5,280 nt of DNA from Synechococcaceae bacterium WBB_10_009 (GCA_010030955.1 RHBP01000120.1:1-5280), one strand, 5' to 3'. Positions 1-5,089 are shown, counted from the first letter of the stretch. Program-made: numbers and translations. Notes: a model not told the origin generated them from the letters alone.

Positions 1-103
1 GGGCGCGGGCCAGCGAATGGCGAATCGCCGAAGGCAGATCGTCTTGATCGCATTCGCTTCGGTAGCCGCCGTTCTCCAGCCGGCAGACAACGGAGTAGCG
101 CAT
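1..103 (-). CDS. 5' end of an unrecognised small-protein-like gene (partial, runs off the window)
   Basis: Reading the minus strand from the ATG at 103-101 gives 34 residues without a stop, beginning MRYSVVCRLENGGYRSECDQ and continuing DDLPSAIRHSLARA to the window edge. An in-frame TGA seven codons upstream of this ATG closes the frame, which supports the start. The pattern of a short beta-strand-like opening (RYSVVCRLENGGYRSE) followed by an amphipathic segment looks like real protein, and third codon positions are GC-rich as elsewhere in the window. I do not recognise a family. It carries two cysteines (C7, C18) with no obvious metal motif. It diverges from the MFS gene across a 123-bp spacer. 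The function is unknown and most of the gene lies outside the window. Confidence 0.6.
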   Translation of the reverse strand, partial: MRYSVVCRLENGGYRSECDQDDLPSAIRHSLARA

Positions 104-164
104 GGGATCGGGACAACCGGGTCACCCCAGAAGTAACCAAGCGCACGCAAGGGCGGGCAGCGCC

Positions 165-185
165 TTGGAATTGATTTAAGAATTC
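165..185. promoter_or_regulatory. AT-rich patch with an inverted repeat upstream of the MFS gene
   Basis: In an otherwise very GC-rich spacer, 165-185 is strongly AT-rich and contains GAATT (168-172) and AATTC (181-185) as inverted half-sites 8 bp apart. It lies 40-60 bp before the ATG at 227, the usual place for a promoter or operator in a divergent spacer. I cannot assign convincing -35 and -10 hexamers. The rest of the spacer (104-226) shows nothing else I can name. Confidence 0.25.
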
Positions 186-226
186 GGCCTGTGCTGTCCC
201 CTCGGGGCGTTGTTGCGTCTGTGTCC

Positions 227-1522
227 ATGCCCACCGCCCCCGGCAGCCAAGCCCAGCCCCTCGACCTGCAGCGGCTGTGGCGCAACCGGCCCTTCCGCAG
301 CTTCTGGCTGGCGAACCTGATGTCCAACCTGGGCACCAGCGCCTTCGTGATGGCGATGACCTGGCTCACGGTGAAGACCTACGGCGCCCACGGCATTGCG
401 CTGCTGGCCCTGGGTTACGGCATTCCCCAATGCCTGCTGCAGGTGTTCGGCGGCGCCACCACCGACCGGGTGCCACGCCGGCTGCTATTTCTGCGCACCC
501 AGAGCGCGCTGCTGCTGGTGGCCTCGCTGCTGTTGCTGGCCACCACCCGGGGCATGGTGCCGCTGTGGTTGCTGGTGGGGGTGAACGCCTGCAACGGCGT
601 GATCTCCGCCTTCGACACGCCGGCCCGCACGGCATTGATCAGCGAGATGGTGGAGCGCGAGGAGCTGGTGGTGGCCCAGCAGGTCTACAGCGTGGCGTCG
701 AATGTCACCAACGTGTTTGGCCCCGCCCTGGGGGGCGTGCTGCTGAGCATCGGCAGCGGCGACCGCAGCCACGAGGAGCTGGCGTTTCTGTTCAATGTGC
801 TGAGCTTCCTGCCGTTGCTGGCCTGCATCCCCTGGCTGCCGCGCACGCCGGCACCGGGCGGCTCGGCAAGCCGGCCCGCGCTGTGGCGCTCAATCCGCGA
901 AGGGTTGAGCTACGTGCGCCGGCAACGCCCGCTGCGGCTGTTGCTGCAGCTGCTGGCCCTGGTGATGCTGCTGGGCCTGCCCTTCCAGACGCTGCTGCCG
1001 ATCTTTGTGCACGACCACGCCTCCATGGCGTCCAACCACTCCACCTATGCGGCCTTGCTGTCGGCGGTGGGGTTGGGGGGCGTGGTGGGGTCGTTGCTGG
1101 GCATGGCCTCCGGTCAGGCACGGCGGCTGGGGCTCACCCTCGGGGCCGCCGCGGCCGGGCTGGGGGTCGCCGTGCTGCTGCTGGCCGGCAGCCAGGTGAT
1201 CCATTGGGCGTCGTTGTCGGCCTTTCTGGCGGGGGCCTGCGGCGTGTTCAGCCTCAACCTCAACAACGCCCTGATGGAGGGCCTCACACCGATGGAGCTG
1301 CAGGGGCGCGTGATCGCCATCGCCAACCTGGGCAAGGGCCTGCAGGCCTTCAGTGCCGCCGGCGCCAGTGAAGCGATTCATCTGCTGGGCCGCGCCATGG
1401 CCAGCAGCAACGCCTACCTGCTGGTGCAGTCAGCCCTGGCCGTGGCCCTGCTGGTGGGGGTGCTGCTGCTCTGGCCGGCGCTGGCCGGCCTGGAGCCCAG
1501 GGCACAGCAGGCGGACGCTTAA
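227..1522 (+). CDS. MFS transporter, drug/metabolite exporter-like (MFS_3/EntS-like group)
   Basis: Integral inner-membrane protein of the major facilitator superfamily, probably a proton-coupled exporter of small molecules; the substrate cannot be read from sequence. Counting from the ATG at 227 (431 aa), the cytoplasmic N-terminus ends in LWRNRPFRSFW, followed by TM1 at about 26-48. The motif-A loop GGATTDRVPRR lies at 75-85 between TM2 and TM3, and the conserved FDTPARTA segment at 129-136, typical of the MFS_3 (PF05977) group. Further hydrophobic spans reach about residue 418, consistent with 10-12 helices, and the length is normal for the family. A GTG at 191 would add 12 residues, but it sits immediately after the AT-rich putative promoter patch and adds nothing family-like, so I prefer ATG 227. 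No Shine-Dalgarno is visible. The gene stands alone and its stop overlaps that of the convergent DUF2808 gene. Confidence 0.88.
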   Translation: MPTAPGSQAQPLDLQRLWRNRPFRSFWLANLMSNLGTSAFVMAMTWLTVKTYGAHGIALLALGYGIPQCLLQVFGGATTDRVPRRLLFLRTQSALLLVASLLLLATTRGMVPLWLLVGVNACNGVISAFDTPARTALISEMVEREELVVAQQVYSVASNVTNVFGPALGGVLLSIGSGDRSHEELAFLFNVLSFLPLLACIPWLPRTPAPGGSASRPALWRSIREGLSYVRRQRPLRLLLQLLALVMLLGLPFQTLLPIFVHDHASMASNHSTYAALLSAVGLGGVVGSLLGMASGQARRLGLTLGAAAAGLGVAVLLLAGSQVIHWASLSAFLAGACGVFSLNLNNALMEGLTPMELQGRVIAIANLGKGLQAFSAAGASEAIHLLGRAMASSNAYLLVQSALAVALLVGVLLLWPALAGLEPRAQQADA

Positions 1523-2073
1523 AAAAACCTGTTGTAGATGCGCAGGGTGGCGTAACCCAGTGGGGAGGGTGTGGGGTTGGGGCCAGCGGGCCAGGCCGTC
1601 ACCTCAAACATGTACGTGTCGGCCTGGTCGGGATTGCTCCAGGGCTTGAGCACCGTGGTGACGGTGGTGCCCGGGGGCACCGGCGGATCAAAACGGACCT
1701 CGAAGCGCCGCTGCTGTTGGTGAAAATCCACCGTCAGGGGCACTTTGCGCCCCTCCGCCCGCGGACGGCCCACAAACGCCGACGTGCGATCGACGTAATA
1801 GGGAAACGACCAATCGGAGCCGCGGGTCTGCTGGATGGTGAGCCCGCCCAGGGGGGCGCCGGCATCGGCGGGCACCTCAACGGTGAAGTAGTAGTCGGGC
1901 TGGGCATCCCAGGTGGTGGTGTCATAGGAGATCAGCTCCACCCGCCAGGGCGGATTCACAAACACGCCGCGCCCCTGCAGCTGCTGGGCGCCGCTGGGGA
2001 GCAGCAGCAACCATGGCGCCACCCAAGCGGCCACAGGGGACACGACCAACCGACGCAACCGACGCGTGAGCAT
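1519..2073 (-). CDS. Secreted DUF2808 family protein
   Basis: 184 residues from the ATG at 2073. The N-terminus is a classic signal peptide: an arginine-rich start (MLTRRLRRL), a hydrophobic core around AWVAPWLLLLP, and a likely cleavage after SGA before QQ at about residue 30. The mature part matches what I know of the cyanobacterial DUF2808 family (PF10989): YYFTVEVPADAGAPLGGLTI, then a central strand region, then FDPPVPPGTTVTTVLKPW, DTYMFEVTAWPAG and a final GYATLRIY. It is probably a periplasmic or envelope-facing beta-rich protein; the family has no established biochemical function. The frame stays open upstream to 2175, but those 34 extra residues precede the signal peptide and look non-coding, so I reject the longer start. 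No Shine-Dalgarno. The gene diverges from the CxCxxC small gene and ends tail-to-tail with the MFS gene. Confidence 0.85.
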   Translation of the reverse strand: MLTRRLRRLVVSPVAAWVAPWLLLLPSGAQQLQGRGVFVNPPWRVELISYDTTTWDAQPDYYFTVEVPADAGAPLGGLTIQQTRGSDWSFPYYVDRTSAFVGRPRAEGRKVPLTVDFHQQQRRFEVRFDPPVPPGTTVTTVLKPWSNPDQADTYMFEVTAWPAGPNPTPSPLGYATLRIYNRFF

Positions 2074-2097
2074 CTGAACACCCAACACCGAAGAAAG

Positions 2098-2134
2098 TCT
2101 GACAACCCTGGGACTCACCGCTGGCGCTGTCAGA
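2098..2134. repeat. Inverted repeat TCTGACA / TGTCAGA in a divergent spacer
   Basis: TCTGACA at 2098-2104 and TGTCAGA at 2128-2134 are perfect 7-bp inverted copies. Their centres are 30 bp apart, close to three helical turns. They lie between the divergent starts of the DUF2808 gene (2073) and the small CxCxxC gene (2181), where a shared operator would be expected. This could be a regulator binding site or chance; no regulator gene is nearby. Confidence 0.3.
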
Positions 2135-2135
2135 A

Positions 2136-2163
2136 CGGAGCTCCGCACTGCTGCTTCAGCAGC
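2136..2163 (+). promoter_or_regulatory. Palindrome plus small hairpin ahead of the CxCxxC gene
   Basis: CGGAGCTCCG (2136-2145) is a perfect 10-bp palindrome. It is followed by GCTGC-TTCA-GCAGC (2150-2163), a perfect 5-bp stem with a 4-base loop that ends 17 bases before the ATG at 2181. If transcribed, the hairpin would sit just upstream of the initiation site and could influence translation. No T-run follows, so it is not an intrinsic terminator. Confidence 0.3.
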
Positions 2164-2180
2164 TTGCACCACCACCGACC

Positions 2181-2354
2181 ATGGGCCCCTCCAACCCCAA
2201 CCTCTTCTACGAAGACGAAGACCTGATCCTGCCGATGCTGTTGCACCAGCCGGATGCCCAGGGCAGCCCCTGCACCTGCCGCGACTGCACCGGCATCCGG
2301 CTGCGCATCGAGCAGATCCAGGCTCTGCAGGGCCGGCTGCCCAAGGCCTCCTAA
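2181..2354 (+). CDS. Small (57 aa) hypothetical protein with a CxCxxC motif
   Basis: ATG at 2181 to TAA at 2352-2354 encodes 57 residues. The N-terminus is acidic (FYEDEDLILPMLLHQPD). A compact cysteine cluster follows, C31-T-C33-R-D-C36. The C-terminus is an amphipathic helix-like stretch rich in R, I, Q and L (IRLRIEQIQALQGRLPKAS). Third codon positions are almost all G or C, and it exactly fills the gap between flanking genes, so I consider it a genuine gene. Three cysteines in CxCxxC spacing could bind zinc or an Fe-S cluster, probably with a partner or as a dimer, since one chain offers only three thiols. I do not recognise a named family; a conserved cyanobacterial small protein is likely. 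It diverges from the DUF2808 gene and converges on the coiled-coil gene 25 bp away. Confidence 0.68.
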   Translation: MGPSNPNLFYEDEDLILPMLLHQPDAQGSPCTCRDCTGIRLRIEQIQALQGRLPKAS

Positions 2355-2379
2355 ACGGCGGGTCCCCTGATCGCCAGAC

Positions 2380-2943
2380 CTACGGCTCAGGCAGCTCCTG
2401 ATTGAACAGGGCCTGAACCGCCGGGCTGGCGAGATCGCTCAACAGCTTGGCGAGCTGCTCTCGCTGGGCTGCACTGGGGTCGAAGGCGTAGCTGGCGTGG
2501 GCCTGCTGCAGCTGAACGAGGACCAGGCTGCGTCGAAATTGCTCAAGATCACGTTGTGCTTGCGCTCGATCTCGTCGAGCCGCTTGTTCTCGGTCTTCAG
2601 CTGCGCGATCTCGCTCTTGAGCCGACTCATCCGCCGCTCGTGATCGGGATCCCGACGCCAATTGAGCATCGACAACCACCAACGCCATCGAGGCAGCGAT
2701 GAGCCAGATGCCCCATTGCTGATTGAGCCCGACGCGGACCGAGACGAGGCTGATGTGGTCATAGGAGCTAAACAGAGCAATGAGGCCGATGACCGCGCCG
2801 CCAACGGCTTGAATCCAGCCCTGGCGATCCAGACCCAGCAGGGTTCCAGACGTCTCTGCCAAGTTTGGCGCAGGCGTCGAGCTCGGGGGCGCCGCGGAAG
2901 CGGACTCCCCCAAAGACCCGATTTCAGGATCAAGCCGAGGCAC
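2380..2943 (-). CDS. Hypothetical membrane protein with two TM helices and an R/E/Q-rich coiled-coil tail
   Basis: 187 residues from a GTG at 2943; the frame closes upstream at a TAG in the spacer. Residues 1-40 are Ser/Pro/Ala-rich and probably disordered. Two hydrophobic helices follow, about 43-60 (WIQAVGGAVIGLIALFSS) and 77-92 (WGIWLIAASMALVVVD). Residues 97-140 are a highly charged Arg/Glu/Asp/Gln/Ala helix, probably coiled coil, and 141-187 a helical C-terminus containing FDPSAAQREQLAKLLSDL. This layout resembles hypothetical proteins I recall from marine Synechococcus, with a membrane hairpin and then a charged linker followed by a D-P-S-x-x-x-R-x-x-L element; no function is known. Codons 105-138 are odd: only 9 of 34 end in G or C, unlike the rest of the gene, and another frame reads better there (see findings). 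A double frameshift or overlapping reading frame is therefore possible. Confidence 0.65.
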   Translation of the reverse strand: MPRLDPEIGSLGESASAAPPSSTPAPNLAETSGTLLGLDRQGWIQAVGGAVIGLIALFSSYDHISLVSVRVGLNQQWGIWLIAASMALVVVDAQLASGSRSRAADESAQERDRAAEDREQAARRDRAQAQRDLEQFRRSLVLVQLQQAHASYAFDPSAAQREQLAKLLSDLASPAVQALFNQELPEP

Positions 2944-2971
2944 AGGGCGAAGCCGCCTTAGCGACTCAATG

Positions 2972-2977
2972 ATAATA
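2972..2977 (-). promoter_or_regulatory. Possible -10 element (TATTAT) for the two-TM protein gene
   Basis: The minus strand reads TATTAT at 2977-2972, five of six matches to TATAAT, 28 bp before the GTG at 2943, within the only AT-rich patch of the 83-bp spacer (2944-3026). I see no matching -35 hexamer, which is common for cyanobacterial promoters. A small inverted repeat CACT/AGTG (2978-2991) lies just upstream and may be coincidental. Confidence 0.35.
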
Positions 2978-3026
2978 CACTTGAACTAGTGCATCTCGCG
3001 TGGCGGGGGCGCCAACGGCCTGCGTT

Positions 3027-3608
3027 TCAGCCCATCGCCTCGGCGTGGTTCACGAGCAGGTGCTGCACCTCCTCGATGCCGGCGCTGGCGGCCCGCTGGG
3101 CCCGCTCAAAGTTGCCGTCGGCCTGATCCAGCAACCCCTCCGCCACGCGATCCACCAACGCCTCGCGCTGCTCCTGCAGCAACGCCAGCAGTTCCTGCTC
3201 AATCAACTGACGCACCCCCTGGCGGCTGAGGGGATCGCTTTCGCTCTCGGCCACCGTGCCGCGCACCAGCTCCTGCACAAACAGCCGCTGCACCTCGCTG
3301 CTGTGCAGAAAGCTTTCCACCGCATTGAGGGCGCCATCCACCAGGGTGCGTTCCACCTCGGCGGGCTCGCCCTGGAGTTTGAACTCCCAGTTGAGGTGAC
3401 GCCGCTGCCAGCCGTCCTGGTGCAGGTGGGGCATCACCGCCTGGCTGAAGCTGTCCACGGAGATTTCGTACACGCGCTCCGCCAGCCGCTCACACCAGCT
3501 GTGGCCATGGGCCCGCAGGCTGGCCCGCAGCTGCTCGCGCTGCACGGCGTGGCCGCCGTGGTGGCTGTGGCACACGCCATTGGGGCATTCGATTGCGCTC
3601 AGGGCCAT
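3027..3608 (-). CDS. Conserved-type hypothetical protein with a Cys/His-rich N-terminus
   Basis: 193 residues from the ATG at 3608. The first 20 residues hold a dense Cys/His cluster, C8-PNGV-C13-H14-S-H16-H17-GG-H20, which looks like a metal-binding tag. Further cysteine and histidines follow at C39, H34, H36, H61, H63 and H71. The remainder is predicted to be largely helical: 38-66 (WCERLAERVYEISVDSFSQA onward), an aromatic segment HLNWEFKL (71-78), then long Glu/Gln/Leu-rich helices to the end. No signal peptide or membrane span is visible, so it is probably cytoplasmic. I recognise the general look of a picocyanobacterial hypothetical but no named domain. A TTG 48 bp upstream would add 16 residues rich in R, N and P; I reject it because ATG 3608 gives the cleaner start. 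No Shine-Dalgarno is seen. It diverges from the MBL-fold gene across 83 bp. Confidence 0.72.
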   Translation of the reverse strand: MALSAIECPNGVCHSHHGGHAVQREQLRASLRAHGHSWCERLAERVYEISVDSFSQAVMPHLHQDGWQRRHLNWEFKLQGEPAEVERTLVDGALNAVESFLHSSEVQRLFVQELVRGTVAESESDPLSRQGVRQLIEQELLALLQEQREALVDRVAEGLLDQADGNFERAQRAASAGIEEVQHLLVNHAEAMG

Positions 3609-3663
3609 GGGGTTACGGGGATGGAGGAGGCCGGGGCCATTCCGCCGCTCTAGCAACAGTCAG

Positions 3664-3669
3664 TAGGGT
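3664..3669 (+). promoter_or_regulatory. Possible -10 element (TAGGGT) for the MBL-fold gene
   Basis: TAGGGT at 3664-3669 fits the loose cyanobacterial -10 pattern TAnnnT and lies 22 bp before the ATG at 3692, within the 83-bp divergent spacer 3609-3691. There is no clear -35, and the match is weak enough to be chance. Confidence 0.25.
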
Positions 3670-3691
3670 CCGCCAAACCACACACCCGACC

Positions 3692-4372
3692 ATGCACGCC
3701 ACCTACACCGGAGCCAATGGCTGGTTGCTGGAGCTGGGGGGCCTGCGGGTGCTGGTGGACCCGTGGCTCACCGGCCCGCTGGAGTTCCCACCCGGCCCCT
3801 GGTTCTTCCGCGGCGAGCTGCCCTGCGAGCGGCCGGCACCGGAGGGGCTGGATCTGCTGCTGCTCACCCAGGGGCTCGACGACCATTGCCACCCCGCCAG
3901 CCTGGCGCTGCTGCCCAACGATCTGCCGGTGGTGGGCTCCCCCAGCGCCGCCGCCAAGGCGCGGGGCCTGGGGTTCACCCAGGTGCAGGCGCTGAAGCAC
4001 GGCGACAGCCACCGGCTTGGCGAGCTGCGCATCACCGCCACCGCCGGCGCGCCGGTGCCCCAGGTGGAAAACGGCTACCTGCTGGAGCACCCCAGCGGCC
4101 GCCTCTACCTGGAACCCCACGGCTACCTAGCCCCCGACCTGCCCGCCCAACCGCTCGATGCGGTGATCACGCCGGTGGTCGACCTGGGGTTGCCGCTGGC
4201 GGGGGCCTTTGTGCGCGGCACCCAGGTGTTGCCGCAACTGCTGGAGCGCTTCCAGCCCCACACCGTGCTGGCCAGCACCGCCGGCGGCGACGTGCGCTTC
4301 ACACCAAGGCCCTGTGGCAGCAGGGCAGCCCCAGCGAAGCCGCGGCAGGCCTGCCCGACGGCTGCCGGCTGA
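3692..4372 (+). CDS. MBL-fold metallo-hydrolase-like protein, C-terminally frameshifted
   Basis: From the ATG at 3692 the frame gives 226 residues, and the first 204 read as a cyanobacterial/plant-type metallo-beta-lactamase-fold protein (UlaG-like superfamily). Visible elements are the opening TYTGANGWLLELGGLRVLVD (4-23) with D23-P-W, the metal-site region LLLLTQGLDDHCHP (55-68), VENGYLLEH, LEPHGY, and STAGGDVRFT ending at 204. The usual HxHxDH is altered to QGLDDH, retaining Asp64 and His65 but not the first two histidines; this variant is, as far as I recall, normal for this subfamily. Its activity is not established. After T204 the frame goes into 22 arginine-, proline- and alanine-rich residues of no family character and stops at 4372. 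The natural C-terminus continues in another frame (see next entry), so the gene is probably damaged. An upstream in-frame start at 3593 is rejected because it overlaps the divergent gene. Confidence 0.75.
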   Translation: MHATYTGANGWLLELGGLRVLVDPWLTGPLEFPPGPWFFRGELPCERPAPEGLDLLLLTQGLDDHCHPASLALLPNDLPVVGSPSAAAKARGLGFTQVQALKHGDSHRLGELRITATAGAPVPQVENGYLLEHPSGRLYLEPHGYLAPDLPAQPLDAVITPVVDLGLPLAGAFVRGTQVLPQLLERFQPHTVLASTAGGDVRFTPRPCGSRAAPAKPRQACPTAAG

Positions 4373-4437
4373 TCGATCCGGTGGTGGGTGAGCGCTACGC
4401 GATTGGGGAATGCTCAGGCCAAACGGCCCTAGCCTGA
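4303..4437 (+). pseudogene. Out-of-frame 3' end of the MBL-fold gene
   Basis: In the frame one base back from the main one, 4303-4437 encodes TKALWQQGSPSEAAAGLPDG, then CRLIDPVVGERYAI and a short tail to TGA at 4435-4437. This reads as a natural C-terminus for the MBL protein: a helix, then a final strand ending in IDPVVGERY. The junction shows no slippery heptamer (the local bases are GCGCTTCACACCAAGG), so programmed frameshifting is unlikely and an indel is the simplest explanation. The net loss must be 1 base modulo 3, for example 1, 4, 7 or 10 bases. The natural end finishes 14 bases before the antitoxin start. Confidence 0.65.
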
Positions 4438-4438
4438 A

Positions 4439-4443
4439 AGAGG
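4439..4443 (+). promoter_or_regulatory. Shine-Dalgarno AGAGG of the antitoxin
   Basis: AGAGG at 4439-4443 lies 8 bases before the ATG at 4452, an optimal spacing. This favours 4452 over the in-frame ATG at 4410, which sits inside the MBL tail and lacks such a site. Clear ribosome binding sites are otherwise rare in this window. Confidence 0.6.
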
Positions 4444-4463
4444 TCATCCAGATGGTCATCCAG
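4442..4463 (+). repeat. Tandem direct repeat GGTCATCCAG across the antitoxin start codon
   Basis: GGTCATCCAG occurs at 4442-4451 and again at 4454-4463, separated by AT, so the period is 12 bp. The antitoxin start codon ATG (4452-4454) is formed at the junction. It may be a slippage duplication or a half-site pair for antitoxin autoregulation. Confidence 0.6.
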
Positions 4464-4700
4464 GTGCGCGAGGTGACGGTGGCGCAAGCCAAGGCCCAGC
4501 TCTCCAGCCTTCTGGATGCGGTGGAAGCCGGTGAGCCCGTGGTGATCACCCGCCGTGGCAAGGCCATTGCCGATCTGGTGCCCCGGCGCTCCGTGCGCGA
4601 CCTGCTGCCCCAGCTGGAGGCCCTGCGGCAGCAACTCCCCCAGCAACCCCGTGACGCCGTGGACACACTCCGCGCCCTGCGCGACGGTGGCGACGCCTAA
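4452..4700 (+). CDS. Type II antitoxin, Phd/YefM family
   Basis: 82 residues. The N-terminal half is a Phd/YefM DNA-binding domain: VREVTVAQAKAQLSSLLDAV (5-24), then EAGEPVVITRRGKAIADLVP (25-44). The canonical 'A+..L..ll..v..Ge.v.ItrrGkpvA.Lvp' pattern is intact. The C-terminal half (45-82) is the variable toxin-neutralising part, with a Leu/Gln/Arg-rich helix (LLPQLEALRQQLPQ). By family knowledge it binds the PIN toxin, masks its active site and, with it, represses its own promoter. It is preceded by a good ribosome binding site, and its TAA overlaps the toxin ATG by one base (TAATG), which implies translational coupling. Promoter elements must lie within the 3' end of the MBL pseudogene; I cannot place them. 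An in-frame ATG at 4410 would add 14 residues and is less likely. Confidence 0.88.
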   Translation: MVIQVREVTVAQAKAQLSSLLDAVEAGEPVVITRRGKAIADLVPRRSVRDLLPQLEALRQQLPQQPRDAVDTLRALRDGGDA

Positions 4701-5089
4701 TGCTTTATCTCGACACCTGCGTGCTGCTGGCGGTGCTGACACCAGAAGTCCACACGCAGGTGGCAACACAGGCCCTGGCGCAGGCCCCCTCAGCTCCAGC
4801 GATCAGCCCCTGGACCACAACAGAACTGCATTCCGCCCTGGGGCTCAAGGTGCGCACCGGAGCTCTCACCAACAGCCAGGCGGATGCCGTTCTGGATGCT
4901 TACCAACACACGCTTGTGCCCGCGCTAGTGATGCTGGAGATCGAGGTGCGTGACTTTCGCCATGCCGATGCCTTGCACCTCGCCATTGCAGTCGGGCGTG
5001 GCGCGACCCTCTGCAGCCTGGATGCCGGGTTGGTGGGCGCCGCCAAGGGCCTGGGATTGCCCGCACAGCTGCTGACAACACCAGCCTGA
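4700..5089 (+). CDS. Type II toxin, PIN-domain ribonuclease (VapC-like)
   Basis: 129 residues, full length for a PIN toxin. The acidic catalytic set is visible: D5 in MLYLDTCVLLAVL, E42 in PWTTTELHSAL, D90 in FRHADALHLAIA and D108 in TLCSLDAGL. In this family these residues hold Mg2+/Mn2+ and cut RNA, often tRNA or rRNA; the actual target here cannot be deduced. The order and spacing of motifs are normal and nothing looks inactivated. The start overlaps the antitoxin stop by one base. Partnering of a PIN toxin with a Phd/YefM-type antitoxin is common in bacteria and cyanobacteria. Since toxin and antitoxin are both intact, the module is probably functional. The name vapC would be reasonable but is not assigned, since VapC subfamilies cannot be separated by eye. 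Confidence 0.88.
   Translation: MLYLDTCVLLAVLTPEVHTQVATQALAQAPSAPAISPWTTTELHSALGLKVRTGALTNSQADAVLDAYQHTLVPALVMLEIEVRDFRHADALHLAIAVGRGATLCSLDAGLVGAAKGLGLPAQLLTTPA

Noticed and set aside
10..40. Small inverted repeat GGCGA-A-TCGCC near 19-29
   Set aside because: Short, single, and inside coding sequence; no sign of function or of an array.
191..226. GTG start for the MFS protein at 191
   Set aside because: It lies within a few bases of the AT-rich putative promoter patch and adds 12 non-family residues; ATG at 227 fits better, though I cannot exclude it.
277..1381. Long alternative frames on both strands within the MFS gene
   Set aside because: Products are Gly/Ala/Arg/Pro-rich or Gln/His-rich with no membrane spans, as expected of out-of-frame reading in GC-rich DNA.
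2074..2175. 34-residue N-terminal extension of the DUF2808 protein from 2175
   Set aside because: It places extra residues ahead of a complete signal peptide, and the region holds inverted repeats typical of a regulatory spacer.
2662..2961. Plus-strand 99-residue open frame over the two-TM gene
   Set aside because: Antisense to a gene with credible TM helices; composition is charged and repetitive with no domain.
3609..3656. TTG-initiated 16-residue extension of the Cys/His-rich protein
   Set aside because: Rare start codon, low-complexity residues, and it consumes most of a divergent spacer.
4295..4310. Programmed ribosomal frameshift in the MBL gene
   Set aside because: No X-XXY-YYZ heptamer or evident downstream stimulatory structure at GCGCTTCACACCAAGG; an indel is simpler.
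4127..4769. Long minus-strand open frames across the antitoxin and MBL tail
   Set aside because: Antisense shadows of GC-rich genes; products are low-complexity and the plus-strand genes have clear domains.
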